From contig JAUCBN010000042.1 of NCBI GenBank assembly GCA_035048815.1, positions 7,998,001-8,062,000 of the forward strand: a stretch of 64,000 nt of DNA, given 5' to 3'. This stretch comes from Abelmoschus esculentus. Lineage: Eukaryota > Streptophyta > Magnoliopsida > Malvales > Malvaceae. The notes below the pieces were generated by a model, which did no database searches, had not been told where the DNA came from, and was given only the letters and a program-made list of their open reading frames with translations. The position numbers and the translations under genes were made by a program. Below are positions 45,859 to 57,949 of this stretch, one piece after another; position 1 is the first letter of the stretch; each line of letters begins with the position of its first letter.

Positions 45859-48800
45859 TGTAACCCCCTTAGCCCGGCTTAGACAGAACCAGCACTAATG
45901 GGTCACACGAGGAATATCGAACCAAACCCGTGAGGGTCCGATCCGATAAACAACCCTCAAAACCGTAACATTTTTTTTTATTTTATCTTATCTAGATGCA
46001 CAATTAATTCCCTATGTGTAATTAACTCAAGTAAGACAGAGACACACGCGTAATTCAACCACTGTAAGTAAGTCAATCGAATGCATACATGATTAGGGAC
46101 CAAACACGTAAGGATCAATTATGCATCACCGTATCCACAATCAATCCACCGGATAACAATCAAGCAAGCTTAACACATTCATCATACAATTCAGATCATA
46201 CGAGATATCTTAGTTAACCGATTCTACGTTCTAGCATTTAAGGACTTAATTGCAAAGTATGTAACATTAAGCATTTCATCCATCTTATAACATTCAATGT
46301 ATGTTCGGGTTAAAACATGAATCATGGTGTCACAACAACCCCTAAATCACTCATAAATCCATTGAGTTCACTTACTAAATTAATTCCTACATTTCATGCA
46401 TTAAAACTCTCGAATTCCTCTTTTTAGGCAAGGTGTTTCGAAACAGCCCTTGGGGTGTTTCAGAACACCTGTGCCCAGTGAACTCATGGTTTGAACTATG
46501 ATCACCTGTTTCGGAACAGCCCATAAGGTGTTTCGGAACAGCCACGTCCAGTAGCATTTGGTACCGAATCCTGATATGATACAAATGCTCAAATAGGCAT
46601 AGGGGTATCGATACTGCCACAGGGTGTTTCGATACCCCCTGTATTCTGGACTGAGTGAGACGTAAAAGCTCATTAAAACCAATCCAAACATAAACTTTAA
46701 TAACCCAAATCTATATGCAACATTCCTAGGCATATTCATCAACATAAACACACCTTAAAACATTTGGAAAGATCACAAAGAGACCTATAGGAATGCTTCC
46801 TAAAGTACGGATAACAATTTAACAAGCATACTAGTTCATGCTTCAACAATTCAAACAAGACAAAAGTTCAACAATTAATACCCAAACAATAAAGGTCTTA
46901 TTACAACATGAAGAAAAACCTAAATGCTCACTCCTCTCTTAGATTGTGTTACACATTGCCTTGCCCTTTTTATTTGCCAAAAACATACCAAAGTTAAAGT
47001 GATCTTCCCCTTGGTTTCCTTGCCTCGAACGAAGCTCCAAGTGCCCTTATTTTTCTGCAAGGATTAAAAGAGAGCTTAAGCAAACATGCTTAGTGAGGTA
47101 GCTCTACAAAAGATCATCAATGCATCTATTTAAAACCATATTGAAACCATAATTTGCAACACCTTGTTAAATCATGCATGCCATTATTACATGCCCAAGT
47201 TCAATAAAACATATGCATCCTTGAGTTCATATAACCTTATCAAAACAATTTATAAATGATGCTCAAACCTCTTCTCAATTTAATGTATATATATTGGCTT
47301 TCTAGTGACCACTTAATGTGAACCTTAAGTTCACCGAATACACGGATCCTTTTTCTCAACATGCATCGATCGGACACTTAGTCACCCTTGTATACATGTT
47401 ATCCCCCACTACGCACGGTTGGACACAAAGTCACCCTTGTTTACGTATGGGTCAACTATATGCACGGTCGGACACAAAGTCACCCTTGTTTACATATAGG
47501 CAAGCTCTACACGCACGGTCGGACACAAAGTCACCCTTGTTTACGTGTAGGCGGCACTACCACGCACGGTTGGACACAAAGTCTCCCTTATTTACGTGTA
47601 GGCAATATCAATATTCTCTTTATCTTATAGTGCACTCAATCCTAATGACATGTCATTCGTATTCGAATCTAAAGTTAGTGTCACTAAGCCAATGTCATAA
47701 TCAAATGTGCATGATAACTTGCTGCTCATAATGCATGCATAATGAGTTCAACAAATGAACCAAAGCCATGCCAAAAGGCACCATCATGTATAAGGCAATT
47801 AACCACATTGTATTCCAAATCATTTCTCATAATTTTCCATAACCATGGATGCTAAATAAGCTATGCATTTCAGCAAGTAATTCTCATGTATGCATCATTT
47901 CAAAACATGCTTGCGTTCTTCAATATATCTCATGCATTATCAATGAAATACCTCTGTCGAAAATAGCCGAAACTCATATCGGTTCATTAAAACAAATACT
48001 TTACTTACTTTTGAACTATGGAAGGTTTTCACACTCTTCCATAGTCCCCCAAAAACAGAACATACCAAACGCGATGCGCTTTAAAATCCGTAACCACTCA
48101 CCAACAAGCGAAACGAGCTTTCGCCGCTCTCCGATGATCGCACCAACGCACCAGCAATTAAGCTCCTTCTTGTACCTCTTCTACAACATTAAAAACAGAG
48201 CATTCTTACATCATAACATGCTCAAACCAACAGCCATATCCGATCACCATTAAACTATCGAAAACTTAGCCGAAAAGACCGAAAACTAAGCCGAAACATA
48301 ACCGAACAACATCAGCCCAAAACCTAACGAATCTAACATCTAATCCACTTCAAATATGATCCAAAAACACATCCAAACCATCCTTATACCTCCAGCAACA
48401 TCTAAGCATCTAAAACAGCCTATAAAACAACCGAAAAGCACCTTAAAACTACACCGATTGCATTATTCTGGGATTAAATTAATGTGATATCAAATCAAGA
48501 CTCAATTAATCATTAAATCAACATAAAAACATGATTGAATTCATTTAATTTCCAGCATTAAGTGAGATCCAAAAAGATTTCACAAAAACATCACAAAATC
48601 ACTAGATCTAACATTAAAAACATAGAATCAAGTTTTTATTCAAAAATTAGCAAGCTAATACTTGGGAATTTCAATAAAGAACCTTAGAAAAGAATAAAAA
48701 TCCAGAAAATTACCTTCAAGATCTATTCACCAAAAATATGTGATTTTCCCCTTCTTGATTCCTTGCAATTTGATGTAGATTTGATGAAATTAATGCATAG

Positions 48801-49383
48801 GTTTTGTAAAGGATGGAAAGATGATGCAAGTGATGTAATTTTTGTGAAAAAAGATGCAAAAATCAGCAAGGAATTGAAGAGAAAAGATGAAGAGAAGTGG
48901 AGAGAAAATTAGAGAAAAAGATGAGAGAAAATTAGAGAAAAAAGTGATTTTGAGAGAAAATGATTAAAAACCCAATTAAAATAATTAAAAATATATTTTG
49001 GTGAATAAATCATCAATAAAAATTAGAAATGGGTTTATGGCCCTCTAAGGATTCTAAGTTTAGCTTGCTTTTCAATTTAGTCACTAAAATACATTAATTG
49101 CCGAAAATCACCAAATTGGTCCTCCAATTTTTCCAAAAATTACAAATTGGTCATTTATGCATAATTAAGCATAATTAAAAATTATTATAAAATCTAAATT
49201 ATTTTCTTTTAATTTGAAACATATTTTTAATATTTCAAGCCATATTCCAAAATTATTATTTTTCCAAATTAAAATATTCTTATTTATTTTTCCCCAGAAT
49301 AATGAACCGGAGAACCCGATTCGACCCGAATCGAATTCCCCTAACTAAGCCTAAACTAATAACCCCCAAAATGGGATGTTACA
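45859..49383 (-). mobile_element. Solo LTR of the Big family in Chr1 RT
   Basis: 3525 bp, + strand TGTAACCCCC...GATGTTACA, perfect duplications CCTTA (45854-45858 and 49384-49388). It carries an altered palindrome array (46433-46640, GGTGTTTCGAAACAGCC type) and an expanded long-unit minisatellite (about 47365-47605, five to six units), but no 22-bp units. Confidence 0.95.
47365..47605. repeat. Long-unit minisatellite, ~41 bp per unit
   Basis: Five to six units with the core GGACACAAAGTCACCCTTG followed by TTTACGT.TAGG. Other Big LTRs have two such units. The regular spacing might suggest a CRISPR, but units are contiguous and diverged, without unique spacers. Confidence 0.85.
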
Positions 49384-49388
49384 CCTTA

Positions 49389-50113
49389 GCTGAAACAACA
49401 TGCCCCAAGAAGACAACCTCGGATAACCAGAATTCACATTTACTGAATTTTGTATAAAGTTGTTTCTCCCTCTGAGTCTATAACACAATACGGAGATGTT
49501 CTTCATGCTCATACTCAGATTTGGAATGGACTAGGATATCATCGATAAAAACCACCACAAACTGATTCAGATAAGGTCGAAACACCCTATTCATCATATC
49601 CATAAATGTTGCATAGGTATCAGTAAGACCGGAGGGCATCACTAAAAACTCATAGTGACCATATCGTGTCTGGAAAACTTTTTTAAACAAATTAGAATCC
49701 TTAACCTTGAATTGGTAATAACCAGATCTCATGTCTATCTTACAAAACACAGAAGCTCTACGAAACTAGTCAGAGAGATCATCGATACGGGGAAGAGGGT
49801 ACTTGTTTTTTATTGTCAAGTTGTTTAGATTCTGGTAATCAATGCACAGACGAAGTGACCAATCTTTCTTTTTAACAAACAGAATAAGAGCTCCCCATAG
49901 AGAAACACTGGATCGAATAAAACCTCTAGCCAGAAGTTTTTGCAATTGAACCTTGAGCTCCTTCAGCTCCTTAGGATCTATCCGATACGGTGTCATAGAT
50001 ACTGGAGTAGTCCTAGATACAACTAAATACTGACTCCACTTCTTCTCGCCCAAGGGATATTCCTGGTAACTTTTCTGGAAATTCACACACAACACGGATT
50101 TTATCCATCTCAT
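49389..50113 (-). pseudogene. Chr1 reverse transcriptase, N-terminal and palm regions
   Basis: Minus-strand text: VSMTPYRIDPKELKELKVQLQKLLARGFIRSS, WGALILFVKKKDWSLRLCIDYQNLNNLTIKNKYPLPRIDDL, stops near 49758-49766, then KIDMRSGYYQFKVK, RYGHYEFLVMPSGL and the catalytic FIDDILVHSKSE (YIDD type) at about 49555-49520. It is cut after the palm by the Big solo LTR and resumes at 45858. Usual RT motifs 1-5 are all present, so decay is by a few stops and the insertion. Confidence 0.9.
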
Positions 50114-50540
50114 AATCAGACTACCTCAGGTAGAGAATATAGGCAAGATAGGCCACCAATAAAGGTTCTCTCACGGTCATCAGAAGTACTCAGAGTTACC
50201 CTCTTAAACTCACAATCCAGAGTAATATAGTGTGCTGACAGTCAATCCATACCAAGAATTAGATCAAACTCTCCAAACGGAAACTCCATTAGATTAACCG
50301 AAAAGATTTCCCCTTAGACCTCAAGAGGATAATCTTTATATACTTTGGTAACCTCAACAGTGTTACCCATATGACTGACTATAAACAGAGACAAGACTGC
50401 TAGTATCCTCTACCGAAATTTCCAAATATCTAGATACTGAGCTAGAGATACACGAATGTGTAAACCCATTATCTAGCAGTGCGAAAAAAGAAATAGCAAG
50501 AACAAAAAATGTACCGGTAATAACGTCTGGCTCATACCGA
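50114..50540 (-). pseudogene. Chr1 protease region, heavily decayed
   Basis: Fragments in several frames resemble the chromovirus protease: HSFVS, SVNLMEFPFGEFDLILGMD and HYITLDCEFKRVTL. The DSG/DTG active site is not convincingly readable. Position between the gag zinc knuckle and RT supports the call. Confidence 0.6.
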
Positions 50541-51738
50541 TCCTCATGTCATCCTAGTAGCATACACCAAGCCAAGCTGAGATACCCCCGATCTGGATGA
50601 TCCCCTAAATTGACTAGATCGGCCTCTATCACTAGTACCAAACGCACTAGGTCTACCATGATCTCTTCCCTCAACAGGGGTTTGAACCGATGCCTGAGAC
50701 TATCCCAGATCATAATTGGACTGTGGAGACACTGGAAAATTCTTGAGATGATGATCGTAAGACTCGCAGTGAAAATAAGTTCCACTCCTTATCTGACACT
50801 CTCCAGAATGCCACCTTTTATAGAAGGAACACTATGGCAAAGCACGCACACTAGTGGACCTAGCTCCACTAGAAACCGGAACAACAAATACCGTTGGTCT
50901 AACCCGTGTTGAACTTTGAGGCTCAAACTCATTCGACCCCTCTTCCGGAACTGATAACCCTGACTGTGCTGCATTAGTACCGCAGACTATCGTCTAGATC
51001 GATCTTGGACCTGGGATTCCTACTAAATCCTCAAACTCTCATTTCGCTCAACTATCTTAGCTCGCTGAGTGATCATCTTGTACTCGGTATCATGACGGGT
51101 GGCTACTACAATCTTTATCGGCACTCGAAGTACTTTTAGAAAGTAATCACACTTCTGCTTTTTTGTTATAACAAGTCCAGGAGCATAATAAAGCAGATGT
51201 AACTATCTAAAGTAGTTACTCTCTTTGGCCTCCCACCAATAAAGGACCTCTCCCTGTAGAAAAGATATTGACGTCCTTAATTTCTTATCCAAAGGATACT
51301 CCATCTCAACAAACAGGCATTGTAGTTTATTTAGCTAGTACTCTACCTCTACTGGATTCGTATCAGTCCTACCATCAAACATAGTCATACCAGCAATCAA
51401 AAACTTAGTAGAAATGGGTTTCCTTAAACTATTAGTCTATCGTAAATATTTGACCAGCTCTCTCTGCATGATCGCAGAATCAAGGCCAACAAAATCAATA
51501 TCTTCAAAAATATACGGTCCCTCACTATGAACCGGCTGATTAACCTCGGCTTGTTGAGCCTCAATCTGACCCTTAGGTTGTTCCTCGCCTCCTATGTAGG
51601 AGCTAAACTGTGATCCTATGGTAGATCTTCAAGAGGCGGAGCATCACTCTTAAAACCAGCAGAACGACCTCAGCCACGGCCACGGCCTCGGCCACAACCT
51701 CTCCCGGTCGCTAAACGTGTATTCCTACGTGGTGGCAT
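50541..51738 (-). pseudogene. gag: Chr1 gag, decayed, with basic N-terminus and zinc-knuckle trace
   Basis: The start at 51738 reads MPPRRNTRLATGRGCGRGRGRG, a typical chromovirus gag opening, followed by stops and frame changes through the capsid part. Near 50830-50750 the text HSGECQIRSGTYFHCESYDHHLK keeps the spacing of a CCHC zinc knuckle with substitutions. No open stretch exceeds ~80 residues. Gag would bind RNA and form particles. Confidence 0.7.
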
Positions 51739-51926
51739 AATAGTATATCTATAGAATGATAAACAAAATCCTATTTAGAACTAGTACTTGGAGTATAATT
51801 CGAAATATTTCAGAAAACTTCAAATAAGAGTCAAAACGAGAATCCAGATTATCGATTAAGTTTACAAAATCATTTTCAGATCAAAATTCATTTTGGATCT
51901 CACAGTCCGAGGGTTGGACCTGACTA
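51739..51926 (-). other. Chr1 leader; no standard primer site
   Basis: Directly after the 5' LTR the minus strand reads TAGTCAGGTCCAACCCTCGG, not the expected TGGTATCAGAGC seen in Big1/Big2. Either the primer site has mutated beyond recognition or another primer is used. Confidence 0.45.
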
Positions 51927-52050
51927 TGTAACCCCTAAATTTAACCTAATTTCTTAGATTAAAACTTATGGTTTAATTTATTAAAACTTGTTTCGCATGT
52001 TAGGGTTTTTATGAATTAAATATAATATTCAGATAAATTATTATATAATT

Positions 52051-52077
52051 AAACCCTAAACCCTAAACCCTAAACCC
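52051..52077. repeat. Interstitial telomere repeat (AAACCCT) in Chr1 5' LTR
   Basis: Three full AAACCCT units plus AAACCC replace about 50 bp present at the matching place in the 3' LTR (about 22099-22148) and, in reverse, in the solo LTR near 60360-60410. It is therefore a post-insertion change, not part of the LTR. Confidence 0.9.
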
Positions 52078-53171
52078 ATAAATTTAATGAACATTAACTG
52101 TTCTGAAATCCGTATAAAGTCCAAATTCCAAATTTCAGTACATAATAATAAAATATTCAGAATTAAACATGATTTTTTAAAATCTGAGTAACATGCGTAG
52201 CGTTTCTGAAAATATTCCTCCAAGTATCGTAGCATAGATCTGAGGATCTGGAACAAAAACTAAGAGGGTGTAAGCTAAGGAGCCGAGTGTGTCTCTAATG
52301 TGTAGATAAACAAGATCACAGAATAAAATAAAGCAGATGATGTAGTGTATACATGATATGCACCCAACTCCGAACGTTATCAGAAGAGTAGGTTCCCCTC
52401 AACCACTCTAACTCCATTACACCAACAATAGTGAAAACTCGACCTGTAGGTGGAGCCACTAAATAGAAATGGTACCTCGACCCGAAGGTTAAGCCACTGA
52501 TCAGAATTGATAAATATCACTAAATTTACCCGTACAAATAATCGAACTAGATGCAATGTTATGAGCAGATACAGAATCAGAATGCGTGCCTTAAAATCTA
52601 ACAGGAGACATGCGTGGTAATTTCAAGATCAAAAATGTAATTATAAAACTCAGAATATAACATGACGAACTATTTCAAAAAATCATAGAGATGATGCATG
52701 ATCATACATAATTTAACAGAATCTGAACACACAATAGAAACAGAGTTGTTGGGAGAGACTCACCTAAAGAAAATTACTCAACATCGAGAATAACGTCTAC
52801 TGGACTCAGCTCTACAACTAGATCGAGTTAGAGTAGAACATACGAGTAACAAAAGCGTAAGATACACTACTATGCCACTATACCGGCAACTACACGAAAT
52901 AGAAATAAACCAAAACTCACGTGTGTATCCTGAAGAATGATGATAGGAGGTTGTCTGAAGGAGGAGAGGAGGACGATGCTCGGTGTCAGAATCCACATTA
53001 CTTGAACCAATTAGAAAAACAAATTCAGAAACTGATAAAGATAACCTCTAATAAAACATTTGAACTTAAAAGACTTAAAAATGATAATTCAGGTTTGAAT
53101 TTCAAAAAACGAACTGCGCCATCGAGCTCAGGATGTCAAAAAACATAAAGTGAGACCGAGTAAGAAAAAAT

Positions 53172-53290
53172 CAACGCTAACGTCAGCCTTGGTCAATGCT
53201 AACATCAGCACTGGTCAATATTAACGTCAGCAGGTCAACCTTGACGTCAGCAGATGACATCAACTTTTCCATCAATAGTGATGTCAACCG
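53172..53290 (-). promoter_or_regulatory. TGACG/ACGTCA motif array, Chr1 5' LTR
   Basis: About seven TGACGTCA-like half or full sites (ACGTCAGC, TGACGTCAGC, TGACATCA). TGACG is the core bound by plant TGA-type bZIP factors. The array is in the part of the LTR before the transcribed region. Confidence 0.55.
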
Positions 53291-54040
53291 AGTCATGGAT
53301 CGAGTATCAGGTTGGGTGGTCAAGGGGTCGGGTTGGTAGAACAAACTTTCTCGAGAATCTAGAAAAATCCAAAATTTTCTGAGAAAATCTGGAAAAACCC
53401 ATATTCTTCCCAGGTTCGATTTCTCCAGATTCTGATCCAACAAAATTCAAGTTTTCCCTCCTATTTGATTCGATTCAAAACCAAAATTCAAATCAAACCT
53501 TTCCTTCAACAAAACTCAACTAAAAATGAATCAAAACCCTTTCTTATAACGATTCAAACATAAAAAACAACTATAACCAATACCCAAACCATAATAAACT
53601 TCAATCGAAACCCTTACCAACAGAAGAACAGATCGAAAGATTAAAGGATCAGAGAACTTACTGAAAACAACCAAGTATGACCAAAAGAAGAGGAAGATCG
53701 AGTAAGGAAGATGAAACTCAGTTTTGGTTACAAAATTAACAAAGAGAAAAGTTTAAACCAAACTTAAATCGAAACTAAAGGAGAAATTAATCTCCAAACA
53801 TAACTAAATCAAGTATAAAGGAAAACTGAAATCTAAATTGGATATGGGTAAAATCACACAACAAGGGTCTTAAGTTTTTGAAAATATACACCAGAACCCA
53901 TAAGCTTTCAGAAATTGAAAACTGGTCACTGAAATCCCCAAATTCTAGGGTTTTGGAAATAGGATTTTGATTTCAAATTAGGGATTTTGATTTGAATTTA
54001 GGGTTCAAAATTTAGGGGGAAATTAAGGTGTTACAAGTTT

Positions 54041-54779
54041 AGCTCGTACGTGGTATGAATAGGTGATGGAGCACTTATACGTGGTATGGTGACAGTATAG
54101 TCCCATACGTGGTATGACTTGGCATTTATGTCTTCATGCGAGTTTTTGTTTATCCTAATGGTTAGAAGTGAGTCCAACTAGTTCACTAATATTCTACACG
54201 AGAAAAACACAAGTGTAAAGTAATTACTATTTTTAGTGCATATTGAGTTGCATGTGCTTTGATATTTAGCTCAAATGATTTATAAGCCTTGCTATGTGTA
54301 GCATGTAAGACGTGGTTTTGCTTACAAAGCATGTGATTTTAAAAAGGTATTTTTGAAAGGTTTTGTGACTTATGAGCCATGGTTATTTACACTTGTTGAT
54401 CTTTTTCAAATAGTGGCATTGACGGCCATGGACAGTGGTTTTACTTAGAGCATGACTTGTTTTAAAATTGATTTTGGTATATTATGGGTGCATTGTAAGG
54501 TATTTTTAAATATATTTTTATTCGCTCACTAAGCTTATGCTTACCCTCTCATTTACCTTGCAATGCAGAGTATTTAATGTGGAGGCAGCAAAGGAATGCA
54601 AGGATCTAGGTAACCACGAAATGAAAGCTCAAGTATGTCTTTATAACATTAGTAGTAGTGAGAGAGCAATGGAGATGGGTTATCGAATAGAGAATATTAT
54701 CTATGATATTGAGACTTGAAATAATTATATTATACATGAATGATGATTATCACTGTTGATATTAGCTTTGTGACATTGA
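54041..54779. other. Old flanking repeat, possibly LTR remnant
   Basis: Continuation of the Chr1 insertion target (21654-21981). Contains three copies of TACGTGGTATG (starting near 54047, 54078 and 54110). A 60-codon frame at 54537-54719 has no recognisable domain. The text resembles the R-U5 part of gypsy LTRs, but I cannot find ends. Confidence 0.35.
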
Positions 54780-55045
54780 GTTTGCCTTATGGTATTTATG
54801 TCTTACATTTCAACACCTCTTGGTAATATCTAGTATTTTTAGGTGACCTATTTACTATCTAAGAAACAAAACCATAATCGTACCTATTTTCTTCCAAATA
54901 TTGTATAAAAACAATAATTAAGTATTTGGATGTTGAAATTGAGAAAATATACAAAATTATCTATAACTACCATCCAATTCTATCAATTACAAACAATAAG
55001 TGAGTTAAATAGGGTATAAAATATAGGAGTGATATGAACTTATCA
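54780..55045 (-). repeat. Ath3 3' LTR, start only
   Basis: On the minus strand TGATAAGTTCATATCAC follows the polypurine tract GGTTGAGGTTG. The far end is not recognisable and 54780 is only a guess. Confidence 0.45.
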
Positions 55046-55859
55046 CAACCTCAACCTCAAATTATTGATTGTCCTCAAGCAATGTAAAATAATCTAAGTT
55101 TAGAATTTTTATGGTAATATGCCTTCCAGTCTGCTACGGCGGAGCTTCTATCCTTGCTCTACCTCTTCGGGTTTTAGGATTTCTTCAGAATTGGACTATG
55201 AGTGTTTTGAGTGTGTGCGTAGCTATAAAAAAGCTGATATACTAAGTTCTAATAATTTTTCTAGCTTAAGTCTTCCGACTTAGATTTATGTTCTAGTTTT
55301 TCTTGTATATAAATATATGTCAGTATATATTTATAATGCTTAAGCCAGTTTCGGGTACCTCAAGTATTGATCTATGCCTACTAGAGCCAATTTTGGGAAA
55401 CTCTAGTAAGTGGGAAAACTACTAAGTCTTAGAGCACGTGATGGGCACCTTTAGCTATAATCTAAATTCTAAGTATCTTTTGCTTTTTAAAGAAAAGAAC
55501 TTCTAAAACTCAAAGTACTATTCCTTGGATTCCTTCTGATTTTAAACCTGTTGAAGGGTACACTCTGGTACGACGGGTTGGATGACATATTTTTGTTGAG
55601 GCAGTGTACTTCATAAAAATTTTAGAATAAAAAAATTGTAGAAGAGGCATAAATAAATAGAACAATATGTAAATATAGTTAAGATTGTAGTTTTCATACT
55701 TTGTAGTTAATTACATACTACAAACGTAGACTAATGTTTCCCGAAACTCAAAGAATGCATTATCCTCAATGCATACAAAATAGATAAAAGATAAAAAGAT
55801 AACTGAAAATAAAAATAAAGAAAACAAAAAAAGAAAGGTAAAAGAAAATAAGTTACCGC
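55046..55859 (-). other. Ath3 3' untranslated region with hairpin module
   Basis: Minus strand: AGGA-loop hairpin (55774-55755, ATGCATTG/TAATGCAT, last pair G-U); hairpins at 55454-55429 (two mismatches), 55406-55381 (perfect CTAGAG/CTCTAG) and 55364-55339 (CTTGAG/CTTAAG with one G-U), all with 14-nt loops; AGGA-loop hairpin (55083-55064, one mismatch); polypurine tract. Confidence 0.7.
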
Positions 55860-57407
55860 ACTAGATAGTAGGAGATTTAAATGAATATATTGAGTCACAA
55901 TCGATGACCAACTTTCGGAGGCTCGTCGGCTGTGTTTGTGATTTTACTTTAGCTAGGTGGTAGTAGGTTTCTTTGTGGACCTCAGGGGATGGATTTAGAT
56001 GGGATTTAGGCTCTGTCCGACCTCCTCTTCAGAGTCGATGGTGATTGTTGTAGTAGATGTCTTTCTCTTCTAGCCAAATTGTATTTCCAGGAAGTATGCC
56101 ACTATTACCCTCAGTGGAGACTCGTTAATTCCATAATAAGTTCTCTAGTTGAATGGATCAGAGTCTTTTGGGGTGGCTCCTATATTGTAGAGTTTACCTT
56201 AAAGAATTAGGCTATTGAGTCTATTGTGGCTATGAAGGGTTATATTTTTGCAGATACAGTTGTAGTAACATGATAGGTTTATAGTGGAACTGTCTCAGAG
56301 ATAGATGCGAAAGCAGTAGGAGGTTCTTGTGTGGTTGTTGCTGCTAGAGGTGGTGGCATCTTAGTTAGATTGACCGCAAAGTCTGGGAACGCTATTGAAC
56401 AGTCTAGGAAATTTTTATTATATTATTGCGATGATCGCTGCATTGAAGTCCCAAAGTTACTCTATGAAGGCCAATTGCCTTCTCTGCATGCACTACAACA
56501 ACTGTAACATGTCTCCTGCTATTGTTGCTTCTTTAGGGTTTGCTTACTCTTCTATCCTGGTGCCATCTTCTATTGTAGTAGGTGTGGCGAACACTTAAGG
56601 AACAACATCCTCGATATGCATCGTCTTCATGTAAATTTCTCTTATTTATCCCTTCCTCGTTGGTGTGTAGATGCCAGTGTCGGGGCCCTTTCCAAACAAC
56701 AGAGGCTTATGACGAGACAAGGGAAATATAACATACACTTATCCTTAGTGGCATACTCGAATATTTGTTCGTTGATGATTCATTCGATGTCTATTCTTCA
56801 GTTATGGATTATAAAATGGATAAGGGCTAGTTGTTGCATGTCGATTGTTTGGTTATGTGAGGTCTGCAACAAAAACCTTTTTATGAAGGTATTTCATAGC
56901 TTGGCCTCCAACTTAAGGTTGCAGCGGGTGATAGATCCTCTATGTTTGCTATTGATATTTGGTGTCCGACACACATAATTCATTCTTTTTTTCTCGTAAT
57001 TCGCGGTTGTTAAAGTGGCGAAAAAGATAATATTTTTTTCAGTTTGAATATGTAGGCCAAAATAGGCATTGATCATCACATCGGTTACAAGAATGGTTTA
57101 GCCCCTCACATAAATGAACGAATTGTTGGGTAGGGGTCAGTGGGAGTAGAATTCGCGAACAGTCTACATTCAACAGTTCTAGATGCTTTATGAACTTTTG
57201 TCATCTCTAAAATGTGATCTTCAAGAAAATGAAAGGTTCGATGCCTAGGTCGTAGGCTTCGTTATAGAAAAATCCTTGTTCCTCTCATATGTTTCGTGCT
57301 TCGAATTTACTATTATCGTTTGGCTCTATCGCGGCTGTGGAAAATCTCCTGAACTCAATAGAGTGTTCTTCTGTAGCAATAGAGTGTTGTTATCTTCTAT
57401 GTGCCAT
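55860..57407 (-). pseudogene. Ath3 ORF3, heavily decayed
   Basis: The ATG at 57407 reads MAHRR then a stop. Across frames the text matches the Ath1 ORF3 domain: EEQGFFYNEAYDLGI, MINAYFGLHIQ, HRGSITRCNLKLEAKLWNTF and LALIHFIIHN. The order and spacing are the same as at 2789-3400. A Thr/Pro/Ser-rich C-terminal part follows. Dozens of stops. Role unknown, as for Ath1. Confidence 0.7.
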
Positions 57408-57945
57408 GGTTTTATTTGTGGGTAATTGGGAGAACAAATAAAAAGACATAGAGTTTATAAGGAAAAATGATGATGAAAACTAGTTGAATGGTAGGGGTAT
57501 TTATAGATAGGGTTGGGCATGATTATCAATGAAGAAGCATGATGATTATTGAGGTTGCATGCATGAAACATTTCTCAAATGGCGGGAAATTGGTGCGGTT
57601 ATTAAGCCAAAAATAGAACTTGGGCAGAAAATTTCACACCTAAATTTATGCTACCCCACTAATTGGGATGGATAATGGGATGTAATTGGCCAGTTTTATA
57701 TTTCATGAACCTTCTTATTCTCCCTTCTTAATATAACCAAAATTAAATAAAATAAATTAACTAATGAAATTTAAAAATAAAATGCAGAAAAACTCTAATT
57801 CCTAAAGTAAAAAAATAAAATATTGAAAATAAAATAATTAGGTTATTAGAGGAGTGCAATAAATTGCATCTCCAGAGTAACCATTCTCCCTTTCTTGATT
57901 TGATGGGTCATTAATGAATCTGTTGATGTATCTGCATCCGATGTT
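57408..57945 (-). promoter_or_regulatory. Ath3 protease-ORF3 intergenic region with TATA box
   Basis: AT-rich non-coding stretch. TATAAATA at 57505-57498 (minus) in the context CTATCTATAAATACCCC lies 91 bases upstream of the ORF3 ATG, a good plant core promoter by sequence. A pyrimidine-rich TTACTTTAG (about 57803) parallels the TTTCTTTAG of Ath1. Confidence 0.5.
57498..57505 (-). promoter_or_regulatory. Candidate internal TATA box before Ath3 ORF3
   Basis: TATAAATA followed by a C-run, identical in core to the TATA box of Ath2 LTRs. Confidence 0.5.
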
Positions 57946-57949
57946 TTTT

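Larger units (their letters stand above)
21982..54035 (-). mobile_element. Chr1: chromodomain Ty3/gypsy element (chromovirus) with four nested insertions
   Basis: This element spans 32 kb but its own sequence is about 8.9 kb. The termini are TGTAAC.../...GTTACA with perfect duplications AGTTT at 21977-21981 and 54036-54040. The minus-strand order is 5' LTR (51927-54035), gag, protease, RT, RNase H, integrase, chromodomain, 3' LTR (21982-32820, interrupted). Nested in it are Ath2 (23022-31756), a solo LTR (33169-34540), Big2 (34589-44072) and a solo LTR (45859-49383), each with its own perfect duplication. Subtracting these leaves an internal region of about 4.7 kb, normal for a chromovirus. 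Confidence 0.92.
51927..54035 (-). repeat. Chr1 5' LTR (2109 bp)
   Basis: + strand TGTAACCCCTAAATTTAACC...GGTGTTACA, aligning with both parts of the 3' LTR. It carries a telomere-like insert at 52051-52077 and a TGACG motif array at about 53172-53290. Confidence 0.92.

Noticed and set aside
47365..47605. Regularly spaced repeats resembling a CRISPR array
   Set aside because: Units are contiguous, diverged and lie in an LTR of a plant retrotransposon; no unique spacers, no cas genes.
52051..52077. Chromosome end or subtelomere
   Set aside because: Only 27 bp, inside a retrotransposon LTR and flanked by ordinary repeat DNA. It is interstitial.
54537..54719. 60-codon frame as a host exon (preceded by a pyrimidine-rich CAATGCAG)
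   Set aside because: A plausible acceptor site, but no domain and repeat-like surroundings. It resembles LTR leader sequence more than a gene.
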